DNA from: Tetradesmus obliquus
Lineage: Eukaryota; Chlorophyta; Chlorophyceae; Sphaeropleales; Scenedesmaceae
Reading direction: 5' to 3'
DNA: 64,000 nt
NCBI GenBank assembly: GCA_030272155.1
Contig: CP126194.1
Location: 6,067,501-6,131,500, forward strand
The position numbers were made by a program, and so were the translations under genes. Under the pieces are notes generated by a model. That model was not told the origin of the DNA. It did not search any database and saw only the letters and a program-made list of their open reading frames with translations. How positions within the stretch are numbered: position 1 is the stretch's first letter; each line of letters opens with the position of its first letter. This document shows, piece after piece, positions 15,501 through 27,122 of this stretch.

Positions 15501-15717
15501 TGCCGGCCCATTTTGCTGTCACCTTGGCCAGCAGCTCCTCCAGTGCAGCCTCCTGCGTGGCCTCCGTGCTGATTGCCACGCACGCATCCTTGGCGGCACC
15601 AACCTTGGCATCCAGCAACGCCTGCATTGCATTGCATGGAGCACAATGCGGCACCGCTGGCAGCAGCTCTTGACCACACACTACTTCAATGCATCAAGCG
15701 CAATGCAGCAGCCTCAC

Positions 15718-15758
<41 letters not shown>

Positions 15759-18700
15759 GCACAGCCCATGCCAGCTCACAGCACACATCAACACCAGTCG
15801 CAGCAGCCTGCTGGTCTTGACGGACAGCTGAAGTCTGCCTGGTCATTCCAAATTGTCCCCACCTGCAGGGTGAAGGTCTCATCCCTGGCCAGTGTGGTGC
15901 CAATGGCTGCAAACACCTTGGCCCAGTGGCGCTCCTTCAGCGTCTTGTTGCGCAGCGCCGACACCACAGGCAGCAGCAGCCGGTACTCATCCACAGCTGC
16001 TCGCAGCTTCGGCACCAGCTTGTTGGGGGGCAGGCCCTTCTCCATTTTGAACACACTCTTGTGGAACCTGCGATGCGGCGCAGCAAGCAGGTCACGTCCA
16101 AGGGCTCCACATGCGCATGAACCATAGGACAGCTCTTGTCAGCTATACAGGCCCTGACTTGCCACCCCAGCAGCACAAGTCCAGCAACGACCTCCTCAAA
16201 ATCAGCAGTCTCTTGCACACCTGGCCATTGTCTCCTCCATGGTGGCCAGGTCCAGCGCCTCAAAGTGGCAGCCACGCCAGCCAGCCACCACCTCCTCAAA
16301 CTCAGCACTGCTGGTCCAAAGTGACAGCTTCAGCGCCACGTCATCCTGCACTGCTGCCAGGTCCTCCACGGTGCTCTCAGCAACCTGCGCAAGCAGGGAC
16401 ATCGGAGGTAAGTTGGGCTTCACAGAATCGTGGTCACATTCCCAGCAGCGCCTGCAGTTGAAGCTGCTGGGAATGTGACCACCATATATATATAATTGGA
16501 AAGAACAGCAGCTGAGTTGCGCCCACTGGGTCAAGCTGCTAGAGAAAAGCCAAGACATAGCAGCACAGCAGCGCCACAACCCCTCACTGCACCACGCACC
16601 TTAAAAAGCCGCTGGAACTGGTTGATGCGTGCCAGCTCCTGGGCGTGGCCTGCCAGCTGTGCACGCAGCTGCTGCAGCTCGTCCAGCACAGCAGCAGGCG
16701 AGGACTCCTCGTTCAGCAGCATCTCGTTCTGTGCTGCGATGCGCAGCGCCTCAATTTCCTTGGCCAGGCCCTCCACTCCTGAAACCAGCATAGCAGCGCC
16801 ATCTGCTTGAGCTGTGCTTTATGCGTGAGCATGCTATGCTAGTCTAGTCTACTGTATGTCTACATACGTGTGTTGTCAAGGCAGTGATGGGTCTGAGTAT
16901 GGAGGGCACCAGGGAATCTGAACCTGCCCTGGCACGCACTGCACAGCTCCTGCGCTGCCTTAGCTGTACAGGCCAGCAGCCAGCATTCACCATGCTCTTG
17001 ATCAAGGTGTGTAACAACATCATACTGCGGGCTGCGTCACCAGCCTGCACCCACCTGACTCCAGGCCTGCGCTGTACTTTGCCACCGCCTCCTCCTTGCC
17101 TGCCTCCACCTCCTCCATCAGCGCCTTGAGCCCTGCATACGTGCTGTCAAGGCTGGCGTAGCCTGCCCTATCCACATCAGGCACCTTGATCTTGTACTCG
17201 TCCAGCAGGGCATACACCGCATGCACCTGGCAGCACACAGCGCAGTAGGCAGCAAGCCAGCGTGCACGGTTGGTATGAGCTGCGCGGCCAATTCGGAAGC
17301 AACGGGTGTCAAGCGCAACATGCCCTGCGACAGCCCATCTGAACTTGCCAGTACCTTGCCACGCAACAGACAGGCTGGATCATCCGTTGCATGGAAGGCT
17401 GCTGGCCAACGAAGCATAGCAGCATCAGCAGTCCTCCAGCACCTGCCAACAGCAGGTAGCCCGCGCAAGCCCACCTGTGCGCATGCTGCATCCATGACCT
17501 TGTTCAGCTGCGTGAGCTCAGCCAGGAAGGTAAGCTTCTCCACATACTCCTCGACGCAGCTGCATACAGCAGACAGCCGCGGCTGCGCGGAGTGCATGTG
17601 GTCCATGAACTCATGCAGCAGGTCTGCAGGCCGCAAGATTGTAACCGGTGTTAGCATTAGGATGAATGTTTGCTGTGGCACGAGCTTCGATGCAGATAAC
17701 GCTGACAGCAGATCTAACAGCATTGTTGAAATCAAGCTGCTGCAGATGCGCTGTGTACAACTGCAACAGCAGCACCAGTCCTAGTGCATGCATGCAGTGT
17801 TGTAGCACCAAGCAAAGGTGAGCGCACCTGCTGCCAGCACAGGGAGAGCCTTGTGCAGCTCTGCCAGGCGGTTCACAGGCCAGGGTATAAGGGCCTGCTT
17901 CAACGCTGCTGCATTGATGCGCACGATGTCGACATCAGCAGCAGGCAGCAGGCCCTCTATGTCGCACTTCTGCTGCATCAGCTTGTCCAGCAAGGAGCGG
18001 AAGGTGTGCAGGCTGACAGGCGCGTGCTCAGCGCCGTCGCAGGCTGCTGCTACTGCAGCAGCAGCTGGTGAGGGTGTCATTGGAGACAGAATGCTAGAGG
18101 GTTGCTGCCTCAAGCCCACCAAGCTTGCCTCAGCAGTGGCAGGCGCAAATTCTGCAGTCAAAGCAGCACAGCAACAGCAGCACCAAATGCAGCCAGTTAG
18201 CAACAACAACAAACTGATGACGACAGTCAACCACATGCACACAACGGAAGCAAGAACGGCACTCCTCTGGTTGCTGCAAGTGACGAGCTGCTGCTGTTCA
18301 CAGCCAGGGCAGACACGCACCTCCAGCTGCTGCAGCTGCTGCCAGGCCCTTGAATCCACAGGCTGCCTTGAACGCCGGAGACAGGCTGACTAGGTCCAGC
18401 TGCCTGTCAAACAGCATCATGTCCTTGAACTGTTCGTATGCATTCTTCTGCATGTTGGCGCGAGCCAGCGCAACATCCATGGCGGCCTTGGTGGCGTTCA
18501 CCTGCACACGCAGCAGTGCAGCACAGCAATGTTCGCACAATGCCCCAGTAAGCCCCAATACTTTCAGATGAATATGTAGCCTGTGCTAAACCTAGCATGC
18601 ACTTCAAGCTGCATGTCTACCGCTAGCATGGCATAGACTAACACTGACCAGCCTGCAGTCTGACAGCAATGACCCCGCAGCCAACCCACCAGCTCCTCCA

Positions 18701-21700
18701 GGTCTCCTGCAATGACCAGCTCAGCCAGCGGTGTTGCCTCCTGCAGGTCGCCCGCCTTTGCGCCCAGCACGCCACTGACCAGCTCAGGCCTGCTGTACAG
18801 CCGCCGGATGCTGGTCACGCAGCTGTTGAACTCCAGCAGTACAGAGGCCATCTGGGCCTGCAGCAGAAGAAGCATTTTGACGCAGGTGCGCAACACTTCA
18901 GCTGCAGCAGCGTGGCCTGCTGGTGTACACCTAAGCTACTGCAGCAGTTTGTGAAAGAATGAGCAGCAGCACAAGCAATGCAACATGCACAGCTATGCAA
19001 GTCACCCACCTGGAAGTGCTCTGGCTCTGGCTCAAATGCAAGCTCCTCCAAGCTCTGCGTAAGCAGCACCTGCAGCTCGAACACTGGTGCACGCTGCACT
19101 GCGCTGCCAGCCTCACCAGCAGCTGCTGCTGCTTGTTGCTGCGCTACAGTCACTGGAGCGAGCTGCATGCCTGCCAGAGCGGCAGACTGCCGCTGCCGCC
19201 GACTGCCATTCAGCAGCGTATGCATCGTCTGCAGGCTGCGTGCAGGATTAGGGGCAGCACTGCCAGGCCTGCTCTTGCCGCTGCTGCCATTAGCACCAGC
19301 TGCTGGCAGCCCCACTGTTAGTGCTGGCCGCACGGACTCCAGCACCTCTAGTACCGACTCGACAAGCACTGTGTGCAGCGTATCGCACATCATGAAGTCT
19401 GACATGCGTATGAAACTGAGTAAGCGACGCTGCTCGCTGCGATACGCTGCTGCCATGGTGTATGCGTAATCCTGCAAACAGCCAGCATGCAGTTTTATGA
19501 AAGGCAGAAGCTGAAGGCAAGCACCGGAGGAATCGCAAGGCCAATGCAAAGTTGCGGTAGAGAGCTATAAAAACAAAGCAGGTGTCTGGATGCAGAGTTG
19601 ACCATCACATTGCACTGCATCCAACCACTGCTGGCGCACCTGCTGCTGTGGCTTGCCATCGTCTGCCTTGCCGCCTGCTGTAGACATGCCATTGGGGCTC
19701 GTCAAGCCTCCAGACACGCTGACCATGCTGCCACGCCCGCCAGCCATTGAATGCCCCTGCTTGCCACTGCCGCCAGACAGGGACATGCCAGCTGCAGTGC
19801 CTGCCTCTCCTTCCGACTTGATCGCAAGTGTCTCCAGCTGCTGCTGCAGCTGTATCAGCGCATCGCGGCACGCCTGCTCCACAGTTTCATACACCTGCTC
19901 ACTGAACTCCTCCAAGTGCTCTGCACATACTTCGCTATGCTGTGCATGGCTGTCTGCAAACTGCTTTAGGGTGTACACCTGCAGGGCAGTACAGTGGCAG
20001 CGGCAGCAGCAGCAGCTGATGCACAGGTGGCGTTGATAGTGTGCATGCTGGCGCACTCTAAATTGCTTGCAGCGGCCACATTTGCACACTGCCGCACTCA
20101 CTACCGCGTGCCATAGTTGCTCCCATACAGCGCACCCCCCACACACCCGGTACAACCTAGATCGTCACTTTTAGCATCTGGCAGCAGCTTCTCACCTGTG
20201 CAGGCTTCAAGTTGTGCACGCGCATGCTACTGAGCTCATGGCACAGCTGGTGGAAGCGCTGCAATGGGCCCTGGAATACAGGGCTCAGCATGAACAGCTG
20301 CTTGTTCAAGCTGGCCTTGGCTGCTGCGATTTTGGAGCTGCCTATGGAATGCTTCCAGGACTTGAAAGCCTTCCACAGCTTGTGCTGCCGGAACAGTGCC
20401 AGCTGCTTGAGTGCAATGTACAGCTGCACTTCGCGCTCCCATTGATCAAGCGCTGCAGTAAGGCAGGGCCAGGGGCAGGTGGTTCAGAGCATGCAGGAGA
20501 GGGAGGCGCAGCTGCTGTTGGGCAAGCATGTATGACGCAAACACAAGCCTTAGCTCGCTGCCATGCAGTAAATGTGGGTGCCCCTGCAGGCGACCAAAGC
20601 AGTTTTAAACTGGAACAATCCAGCAAACCACCAGCAAGCAGACTCGTCAATGTACTGCTGCTGCTGCTGCTGCTGCTGCTCCTGGTTCATTCCAGCCGCT
20701 TCTAAGTTGCTCACTTGCAAACTCTGCATTCACGCCGTCAACGTAACGTGTGATGCCTCGGACGCTGAGCGTGTAGTAATCAGCCTGGTCTACACTGCCA
20801 AACTGCACAACTTCCAAAGCGTAGGGGTTGCAATCAGCGGGGTAGCGCTTGAAGCGCCTCAAGTACACAAAGTCCTCTGTTGTGGGGTACTCGCGCAGCG
20901 TGTAGATCAGCCTAGTAAATGAGGAGGCAGCAGGTGACGAATTTCAGCAAACACACTTGGCGACCAGAGGAGACACATGGCGGCAGACGCAGGTGCAGCT
21001 GCTCAGCCTGTGAGGTACTGCCAGCAACGCAAGTGGCTGAGCAGGTGCTGACATTGTGCTCAGTAGTTGAACATTCGCTCTTCCTGCTGCCTCTGCTTGT
21101 CTTTGAATTGCCTATAGCTCCTGCCAACACAAGTAGCATTTAAAAGCAGCTCACTTGATATAGTTGTACTCATCCTGCTCCGGCTGCTTGCCAGCTGCTG
21201 TGCCCGGCTTGCTTGGCGCTGCTGCTGTTGGCGTTGCCGCACCTGCAGCCACCTGCTGCTGCTGCTGCTGCTGCTGCTGCATGCCAGTAGCCCCTGGCGA
21301 GCTGATGCCTTGCTGTTGTGCTACCGGCGACCTGCTCCTGGCTCCTCCAACAGTTGCAGGATCAGCAAACAGCTGCATACCTGAAGCATTGGGTGGCGCC
21401 ATTGGACTGCTTGGCAGCACCAGAGAACTTCTCTGACCAGGCGAGCCAGGCCTGCCTGCTGCTGCTGCTGCTGCTGCCATAGCTGGTGACAGTAAGCCGC
21501 TCCTTGCAGTACTGTTGCCTGCTTGCAGGACATCAATGCTGAGGTGCGGCTTGTGCTGTGCAAAGCTGCCCCGCAGTGCTGGCGCTGCAATCAGGCCCTG
21601 CTTGTGCAGCGGATTCAACTGCTGCTTGGGTGCCTCAAGTGTTTCTGGCAGCCGCATCTCCTGCAATGTGGTGTAAGGGTGAACAGCAGAGAGCATGCGC

Positions 21701-22496
21701 CGCTGGGTCGCTTGTGAAATCTGCCAGCATGACAGGGCTGGCCCAAAGCATCTGCAGCTCGTCTAACCTGCAATGCTGAGCACGTGCCGTAGGTCTAGCT
21801 GCTGTCATGTATCATCTTTTGTTGAAGTCGAACCTTGAATACGCTGCTTTGTTGCAAAAGCCATTGGGCTCATTGATAAACCTGAACATGTGATGCTGCT
21901 GTCTTTGTGTTGCCCACCTTGGTTCCACCAATGAGTGACGGCTGGCCATCCGCCAACTTGCCCAAAGCACCAGCTGCTTCCAATGGTGGCAGGTGTTTCC
22001 CTGCTGCCGTGCTCTGCAGCAGGTGAAAACATCACCCACGTAAGCATGCGTGCCTGTGCATGCCTGGTAAGCACAACTGCACGGCTACTGGATGCCATAT
22101 CAGCATATTTCGTTGCAGTGAAACTGGTGCTCACCAGCCTGCCACCCAGAACAGGTGACAGAGAGCCCTGCCGTTTGACTTCTGCTACCAGCTTGGGCTG
22201 AGGCAGCGCAACTGACTGCCTTGCCTGCGGGTACAGCTGCTGTCGCAAACATCCTGGCTCTGGGGATTGCCCTCTCTGCAAACCAGTGATGGCGGTGCAA
22301 TGCAGTGGCTTGTAACTGGAAAAACACGGCTACATATCACTGTATTGTAATATGATCAAGCAGAAGGAGTAGCTCCAGTGGCTTGAAAGCAGGAGTGATC
22401 ATTTGCAGCGTCATGCATCTGCAGCACCTCTACAGAGTGCTGCAGTACCTGCACATGTACCTGCTGCTGCTCCCCCGGCTCCTTGGGCTCAGGCAT
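1..22496 (-). CDS. Axonemal dynein heavy chain, inner-arm type (C-terminus off the left edge)
   Basis: Force-generating ATPase of the ciliary axoneme. The start is the ATG at 22496 ([12 protein letters not shown]). The first exons, 22496-22461, 22275-22135, 22013-21918, 21660-21155 and 20911-20715, join in frame. The N-terminal 200 or so residues are low complexity with a Q9 run, followed by a family-typical stretch ([20 protein letters not shown]). The linker lies near 13.1-14.9 kb. AAA1 is at 10.8-12.9 kb: its Walker A, GPAGTGKTET, is split by the intron between 12722 and 12482, Walker B reads [10 protein letters not shown] (about 12.1 kb), and [16 protein letters not shown] follows at 11.55 kb. 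P-loops of AAA2 (GPTGGGKTT, about 10.4 kb), AAA3 (GVTGVGKS, about 8.0 kb) and AAA4 ([10 protein letters not shown], about 5.85 kb) are visible. The stalk and microtubule-binding domain span about 2.65-4.13 kb ([20 protein letters not shown]). AAA5 (RWPLMIDPQ) is near 1.83 kb. AAA6 and the C-terminal domain are missing from the window. Wording at AAA1-AAA2 resembles DNAH6/DNAH1-type single-headed inner-arm chains, but the exact subclass is not settled. The dozens of introns are mostly 100-400 bp. Confidence 0.97.
6526..6576. repeat. (CAG)17 microsatellite in a dynein intron
   Basis: Seventeen uninterrupted CAG units, the longest such tract in the window. On the coding (minus) strand it is a CTG tract a short distance downstream of the donor near 6597. 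Similar tracts occur at 15721-15756 (12 units), 21253-21279 (9, coding for polyglutamine in the dynein N-terminus), 23853-23900 (16), 41353-41382 (10, coding for polyalanine in TRAPPC8), 50458-50483 and 53829-53856. Confidence 0.97.
9961..10111. repeat. Echo around a dynein acceptor (about 103-bp offset)
   Basis: The intron segment beside the acceptor at 9961-10012 is repeated, diverged, at 10064-10111. Both copies contain CCTGCA, then CACAACA(T/C)GCCACA, then GAAGCA(C/T)GCGCAGC. The repeat covers the intron side and the acceptor CAG but little exon sequence. Confidence 0.65.
14094..14476 (-). other. Dynein intron carrying a compositionally odd insert
   Basis: This intron separates the exon ending ...KRVAFP from the exon starting [15 protein letters not shown]. 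About 200 bp of it (roughly 14235-14435) lacks the CAG/CTG-rich texture of neighbouring introns and contains mixed-composition sequence. A plus-strand frame (14260-14442) reads a plausible-looking peptide with [20 protein letters not shown]. No family was recognised. It could be a small insertion of foreign or organellar DNA, or simply an unusual intron. Confidence 0.5.
16171..16319. repeat. Echo of dynein exon sequence in the downstream intron (113-bp offset)
   Basis: Exon sequence at 16284-16319, coding on the minus strand for [11 protein letters not shown], recurs at 16171-16206 beyond the donor, where it would read [11 protein letters not shown]. The copy is diverged but retains the FEEVVAG codons. 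It lies in the intron and is not needed for the reading frame. Confidence 0.85.
16430..16482. repeat. Perfect 20-bp inverted repeat in a dynein intron
   Basis: The left arm GTGGTCACATTCCCAGCAGC (16430-16449) is exactly complementary to 16463-16482, with a 13-nt loop. It sits in the intron between the exon ending near 16603 and the exon starting near 16385. A short TA run (ATATATATAT) follows the right arm directly. It may be a foldback remnant or an RNA hairpin. No terminal duplications or transposon coding were seen. Confidence 0.9.
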
Positions 22497-22902
22497 GACG
22501 CCCCCACAAACGTTTAAGGCTAAGTCAATCGGAACATGTAGTTATTGTAGCTGTCTCCGCCAGTCCTGATGGCCTGCCAAGTCAAATCAATCAATACGTG
22601 AGCCAAGCAAGACAGCGCTTATTGTTTCCATTAGAAACGCATGCTTAATCAATCTAGATTGTCGTGGACGCTCATCCACGATAATCGGCGAACTAGGTTT
22701 TGAATGTGTCAGATGACACCTTTGGTGTGTAGAATTCGATGCTGTCCGCCTCACCAATCACACCCGAGCAGCAATACTTGAAGCCGTTTTATTGCCGACG
22801 TGGTCTTACTAAATTGTTGAAGGTGCCGAGCAGTGTTGCTACCGTTGCTAGTGCTGGTGCTGCTGCTGCTTACTGCTGACAAATAAAGCAACAGTCAAAA
22901 GG
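22497..22902. promoter_or_regulatory. Divergent promoter region, dynein heavy chain / ZSWIM7
   Basis: The 406 bp between the two start codons contain no gene. The region is less CAG-rich and more AT-rich than its surroundings. It holds a small inverted repeat, TCGTGGA/TCCACGA (about 22664-22684), and an X-box-like sequence, GTTTCCATTAGAAAC, at 22624-22638. Because the genes diverge, both promoters must lie here or in the first introns. The transcription starts are not visible. Confidence 0.7.
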
Positions 22903-23849
22903 ATGGCCGCACAACTTGCACCTAGCATAACACAGTACGTGGTGACTGCTGCTCGGTCGTTGCACACGCTTGGACCCCTTCACTTGGGAGCTGCTGCTTG
23001 GTTGCAGCACACCTTGGTGTTCCTGATTTACGGTGCTGCCGCCGCTGGCTCGCAGGGTCGCTGATCAGTGCTTTGAAGAGCTTACTACTCACATAGAGAA
23101 TCAAGGCCAACGTAAGTGGTGAAACCCTAGCTACAGACCCCTGCCTCTGCCTCCCTGGCCAACAGCCGCTGCCAGTGAAGCAATTGACATGCACGATGGC
23201 ATAGTGTATGTACTAACCTTGCTGGCTGTCTTTGCTGTGCAGTAACCATTGAGCAGATGTCCAAGTGAGCAGGCAGCAACATGTGTTTGTGCTTCAAGCC
23301 AGCGTCAGCACTTCTATAAGAGCAGCACTCAGGCATGTACATATGTCCTTGCCACAATGCATAGCAGCCAGCAGCGGATCGAGGTGGTAAACACCACGTG
23401 TTCTGCACAGCAGCAGATGGCACGACATAGCAGGCACCAATCGCTGATGCTTCAATCGCAGAACTCGCATGCAATCTGATGTCCCTCTATTTCACAGTTC
23501 TGCGTAATATGAACTGTGTGTTGGCAGGATGAGCTTGCTGCTGGGCAGGAACTGGCAGAAAGCCCTGCAAGTAGTTGACCAAAACGAGGTGGAGTGTTAC
23601 ATTGGAGAGAGCAGCAGGCGGCACATCTTCCAGGTGTGGGCAGGGGCAGCGGCAGGACTGCTGCACGCTGAATGATACATGTGCCCTTTGCCTGTTGCTC
23701 ACGTCCATTATGAGGACTGTCAATCAGTAGCTCCCTTTGCAGCAATGCAGCAGACACTGGCAGTTGCTCACCCCTGCAATGGCCTGCCCTTTGGTTCAGA
23801 AGTAGGATTTCCTGGACTTCCGCAGTCTCCTGTGTAATTAGGCGGTACC

Positions 23850-23901
<52 letters not shown>

Positions 23902-24397
23902 CCGTCAGGTGCGAGGCAAGTCTGGGGTGTACATCACCTTTGCCAAGACATACTGCTCCTGTCAGGCTCACTACTATGAAGTCGTCTGCAAGAGTGAAGC
24001 ACCATATGTAAGTAGGCAACAAAGTGCTTGCACTGTTTCCCCTGTGGCCGCATTCACAGCAGTGCAGACGCGTTGGTTCTTGCATTTGCTCCTGTAATGC
24101 TTCTTAATGTTTCCCTCAGGGCAGGCTTTGTACATGCACACCAGACAAATCTCGGCTCAGCAATCACAGATCTCGGCTCAGAATTCACAGAACGCGGCTG
24201 CCGCATGCCAGCCCACTTATCACCACCTGCTCCTGCTGCTCTTGCCCTTCCCACACCCGTTGCTGATGCTTATGCTGCTGCTGTTGCTGCTGCAGTGCAA
24301 GCACCAGCTGGCAGCCCGGCTCGCGCTTGCGCTCAAGCGCTGCCCAGTGACAGTAGTGCCGGACACAGCCATTGCGCAGTTCCTGCTGGACTCATGA
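22903..24397 (+). CDS. ZSWIM7: SWIM zinc-finger protein, ZSWIM7/SWS1 homologue
   Basis: In other eukaryotes, SWS1/ZSWIM7 partners RAD51 paralogues in Shu-type complexes and promotes RAD51 filament formation during homologous recombination and meiosis. Six coding exons join in frame to 138 residues, the usual family size: 22903-22934, 23056-23111, 23243-23264, 23528-23633, 23909-24007 and 24296-24397. The core reads ALQVVDQNEVECYIGES, then RRHIFQV, then the SWIM motif: Cys-Ser-Cys in TYCSCQAHYYEVVCK and Cys-Lys-His in YCKHQLAARL. The stop is TGA after AQFLLDS. The exon 5/6 junction falls directly before the CKH half of the zinc site. Exon 3 is only 22 nt. A (CTG)16 tract lies just upstream of the exon 5 acceptor. 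The ATG at 22903 is the only start that fits; its exon ends at a GTACGT donor. Confidence 0.93.
23853..23900 (+). repeat. (CTG)16 just upstream of the ZSWIM7 exon 5 acceptor
   Basis: Sixteen CTG units end eight bases before the first base of exon 5 (23909), so the microsatellite occupies the position of the polypyrimidine tract. Length changes here could affect splicing. Confidence 0.95.
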
Positions 24398-25933
24398 GTG
24401 CAGAAAAAGAGAAAGGATGCATCATGTGCAGCACAACTCCAGGTTCAGTCGTCCTACACAGCACGTGCTCCAGGCCAGTGTGCTCCTGAGGGCAAGTTTG
24501 CAGCCCATTGCAACACGTTGTGACACAAAGCAGGCCTTGCCCTGTTCCACCATCTCTCCTTTGCCGGCAGCGCAGAACAAGCTCAACTGCTTGAGGGCGT
24601 ATGCAGCATGCAGCAGGGTAAGCTCAAGACAGCACGCCTTGCTGCGGCTCTGCGAGCCTTTGCCCCTCCACATCCCACAAGGATGCAATGCAGTGTTGCA
24701 GTCCGTGCGCATTGTCGTCTGTTGGTTGCGCGCACTTCACTGGTTGGTGGCCGAATCGTTGGCAGTTGCCACCTGTCAGACCACCTGCTGCCAACGCGAT
24801 TGTACAGGTCGCTTTGGCTGTGCCTGCAAGTTGGCTTGAGCACTGGATGCACGTTTTTCACATGGTCTGTACGGCAAGGCATGCTTTGGGTGACACTGTG
24901 CGCATGTCTGCATTGGCTGTGCTTCCAGTTTATTGTGTGGTCTGCGTTCATCAGCGGTCACAGGTAACAGCTGCAGCCCATTCAGTGGGGATGTATATGC
25001 ATGTTAAGCGTGGCGAGTGACTATGCCTATCAGGCAGACAGTGCCCTGCAGCTTGCACATGCATAGCACCTAGGTGTTTATTGTGTCATCCCGTGACTGC
25101 TCCCCAGAGCAACTCTACTGGCATTGCGCCAGCAGTAGGTCAGAGCAGAATGACCAGTGGGTTCGGAGCAGGATGACGAGCGACCGCATGCGGTCGCATG
25201 CCGCTGCGCCTGCACTCCCGCGAGGTACGTGCGTTGTTGTGTTGTGTTCTTAGGGCACAGGCCGACTAGGTCTGACTGCAGCACTGTGGTGGCAACTGCT
25301 TGAGTGGGCGCCACCTGGCCTGCCAGGGTCAGTTGATACAAATATGCGCTGACATGGATGCCCAGCATTGGGTGGGTCGGTGTTCCACCCAGGTTTTTCA
25401 TGCTTGCAGCATTTTCTTGGTGGCCAAGGCACAGGCTGCTGGTGTGTGCAACAGGCGGACAGCATCTGACAAGTGCTGGCCATGGTTTGCCACTAGTGGC
25501 CGAAGCTCTGCATGTGGCCAAGCCACTTGTTTTGCATGATCATCAGGAGGGTAGTGGTACATGTGGCACCAGCCACCATCTCTCAATGCGCACAATCATG
25601 AAGCAGAGCTGGTAACCAGTATGTTTAATCATGCCACCCAGGCAACAATGAGCCTTTGATGACCAACTAAGCCATTTGCAGAGCCATTTCGGCACGTCCA
25701 CAGCTTGCTTCCATGTCATAGCCGGTGTTGACTTGCAATTTGTTCCCACTGGCGCGCAGCAACGCAGCACAATACATTGCAGGAATGAAACCTGCCAGGC
25801 TCGAGCAGCGCACCAAACCAGCAACACCAACATTTGTGAAGGGGAGCCCCCGTGCACAGCAAGATTGGCATCTGCACTGCTGCTGGGCGCGCCAGTGGCC
25901 TAGGCCGCAACTTGCGGCTTGAGCCTAAAGACG
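24398..25933. other. Convergent intergenic region, no gene recognised
   Basis: This 1.5-kb stretch separates the 3' ends of ZSWIM7 and the minus-strand small secretory gene and presumably holds both 3' UTRs. No TGTAA signal was found close to either stop. An 18-bp perfect palindrome, GCGACCGCATGCGGTCGC, lies at 25180-25197. Open frames here have biased, shadow-like composition and no recognisable domain. Confidence 0.6.
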
Positions 25934-27122
25934 TCAGGTCATCTTCAGCGGCCTGCCGGCGGGCTTGACTTCCTTTGAGTCTTCCTCTTTCTCCACCACC
26001 ACAGCAACTGGGACTAGCGTAGCGTCGCCCTGCAACAGATTGACGGCACAGCTGAGTCAGCGAGGTGTACAGTTTCAAAAGTGTCACGTGTGATAGGTGT
26101 TTGAGGAGCGGCACAGCTTGAAGAGCAGGTGCGGCATGGTTGAGCTTGGTTTTGTGCTTTGCAAAGTACGTGCCTCGGTCCAATCAGTACTGCTGTCATC
26201 TGAGAGTGCCGACTGCTGCGCAGGTACTGCTGCAAGCACGTGCAGAGAGTACACGTGCCGCGGTTCATAGCAGAACATGCAGGATTACGTTTCTGCAGCA
26301 GCTGGCTGAGCTTTTCAATGTGGCCCAGCTAACAATGTGGTATCTGTTTTTTCGCTGCAAAAGACAGCAGCTAACATGCTCCTGCAGCAGTGCAACTCAG
26401 GGCAGTGCTGGCAGTTGCCACCATGGCATCATCTGCTGAGCACATATGCACCGTGCACCATTCCCTCTCCATGCTACTGAAATACTGCCACAGCCACAGC
26501 AGCAGCAGCAGCCAGCTCACCTTTGCAAATATGTGCTTGTAGTGCTCTGGCAGCTCCACGTCCTTCAGGTGTGCAGTGCTGAGCTGCTTCTCCTCGACCT
26601 TTTCAGCAGCTGGCGCGGGCTTCTTGTGCAGGGAGGAGGCGGGCACGAGGGTGACCTTGGTCTCAGCCTGCAGGACAGCATGTGACAACTTGTTTTTTGA
26701 ACGGCACGTGGCAGCTCAGGTTTGGACAAGAGGCTTAGGTTAGGGCATGGCACAGTGTTTTTAGAGGGTGAAGCCACTTGGTGTGTTGGAACTTGCAGGC
26801 AGGATCTTGCCAACGCGGTATCTTCCAAAGCAAAGCTGCTTGTCAATGAAATGCTGTTGCAGCGGCTGTAGCAACAGAAGCAGCAGCAGCAGCAGCAGCA
26901 GAAGCACCAGCAGGGCCATAACCAACTTACCTTGGTGTCCCAGAACCAGTAGCCGGTAGTGGACTCCACAATGAGGCGCAGGGCACGTCTATGGCTCAAT
27001 GGTGTCCCCTGTAGCGCAGCTGGGGTCTTTTCGTCGCTGCTGCGCTCGGCTGCAGCTGAAGAAGCGAGCAGCAAAGCCCCCAGCACGAAGACAGCCAGAG
27101 CACAGTGGATCTTCCCTGCCAT
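25934..27122 (-). CDS. Small secretory-pathway protein, family not recognised
   Basis: Three coding exons (27122-26931, 26667-26521, 26029-25934), all phase 0, give 144 residues. The N-terminus MAGKIHCALAVFVLGALLLA has the charge-hydrophobic-small pattern of a signal peptide, with likely cleavage near SSAAA. The mature part is Lys/Glu/Ala/Pro-rich with one aromatic patch (TTGYWFWDTK), a short LPEHYKHIFAK motif and a basic end (RPLKMT). There is no second membrane segment, so it is probably secreted or lumenal. It diverges from the next gene with 283 bp between start codons. No function can be assigned; the exon model is supported by clean splice sites and frame conservation. Confidence 0.75.

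Noticed and set aside
80-21700. Long open frames on the plus strand across the dynein gene
   Set aside because: They are antisense shadows of dynein exons: the minus strand carries all AAA, stalk and linker motifs, while the plus frames carry none.
22624-22638. X-box-like sequence GTTTCCATTAGAAAC upstream of the dynein gene
   Set aside because: It fits an RFX-type ciliary X-box only loosely, and green algae are thought to lack RFX factors, so a regulatory call would be unsupported.
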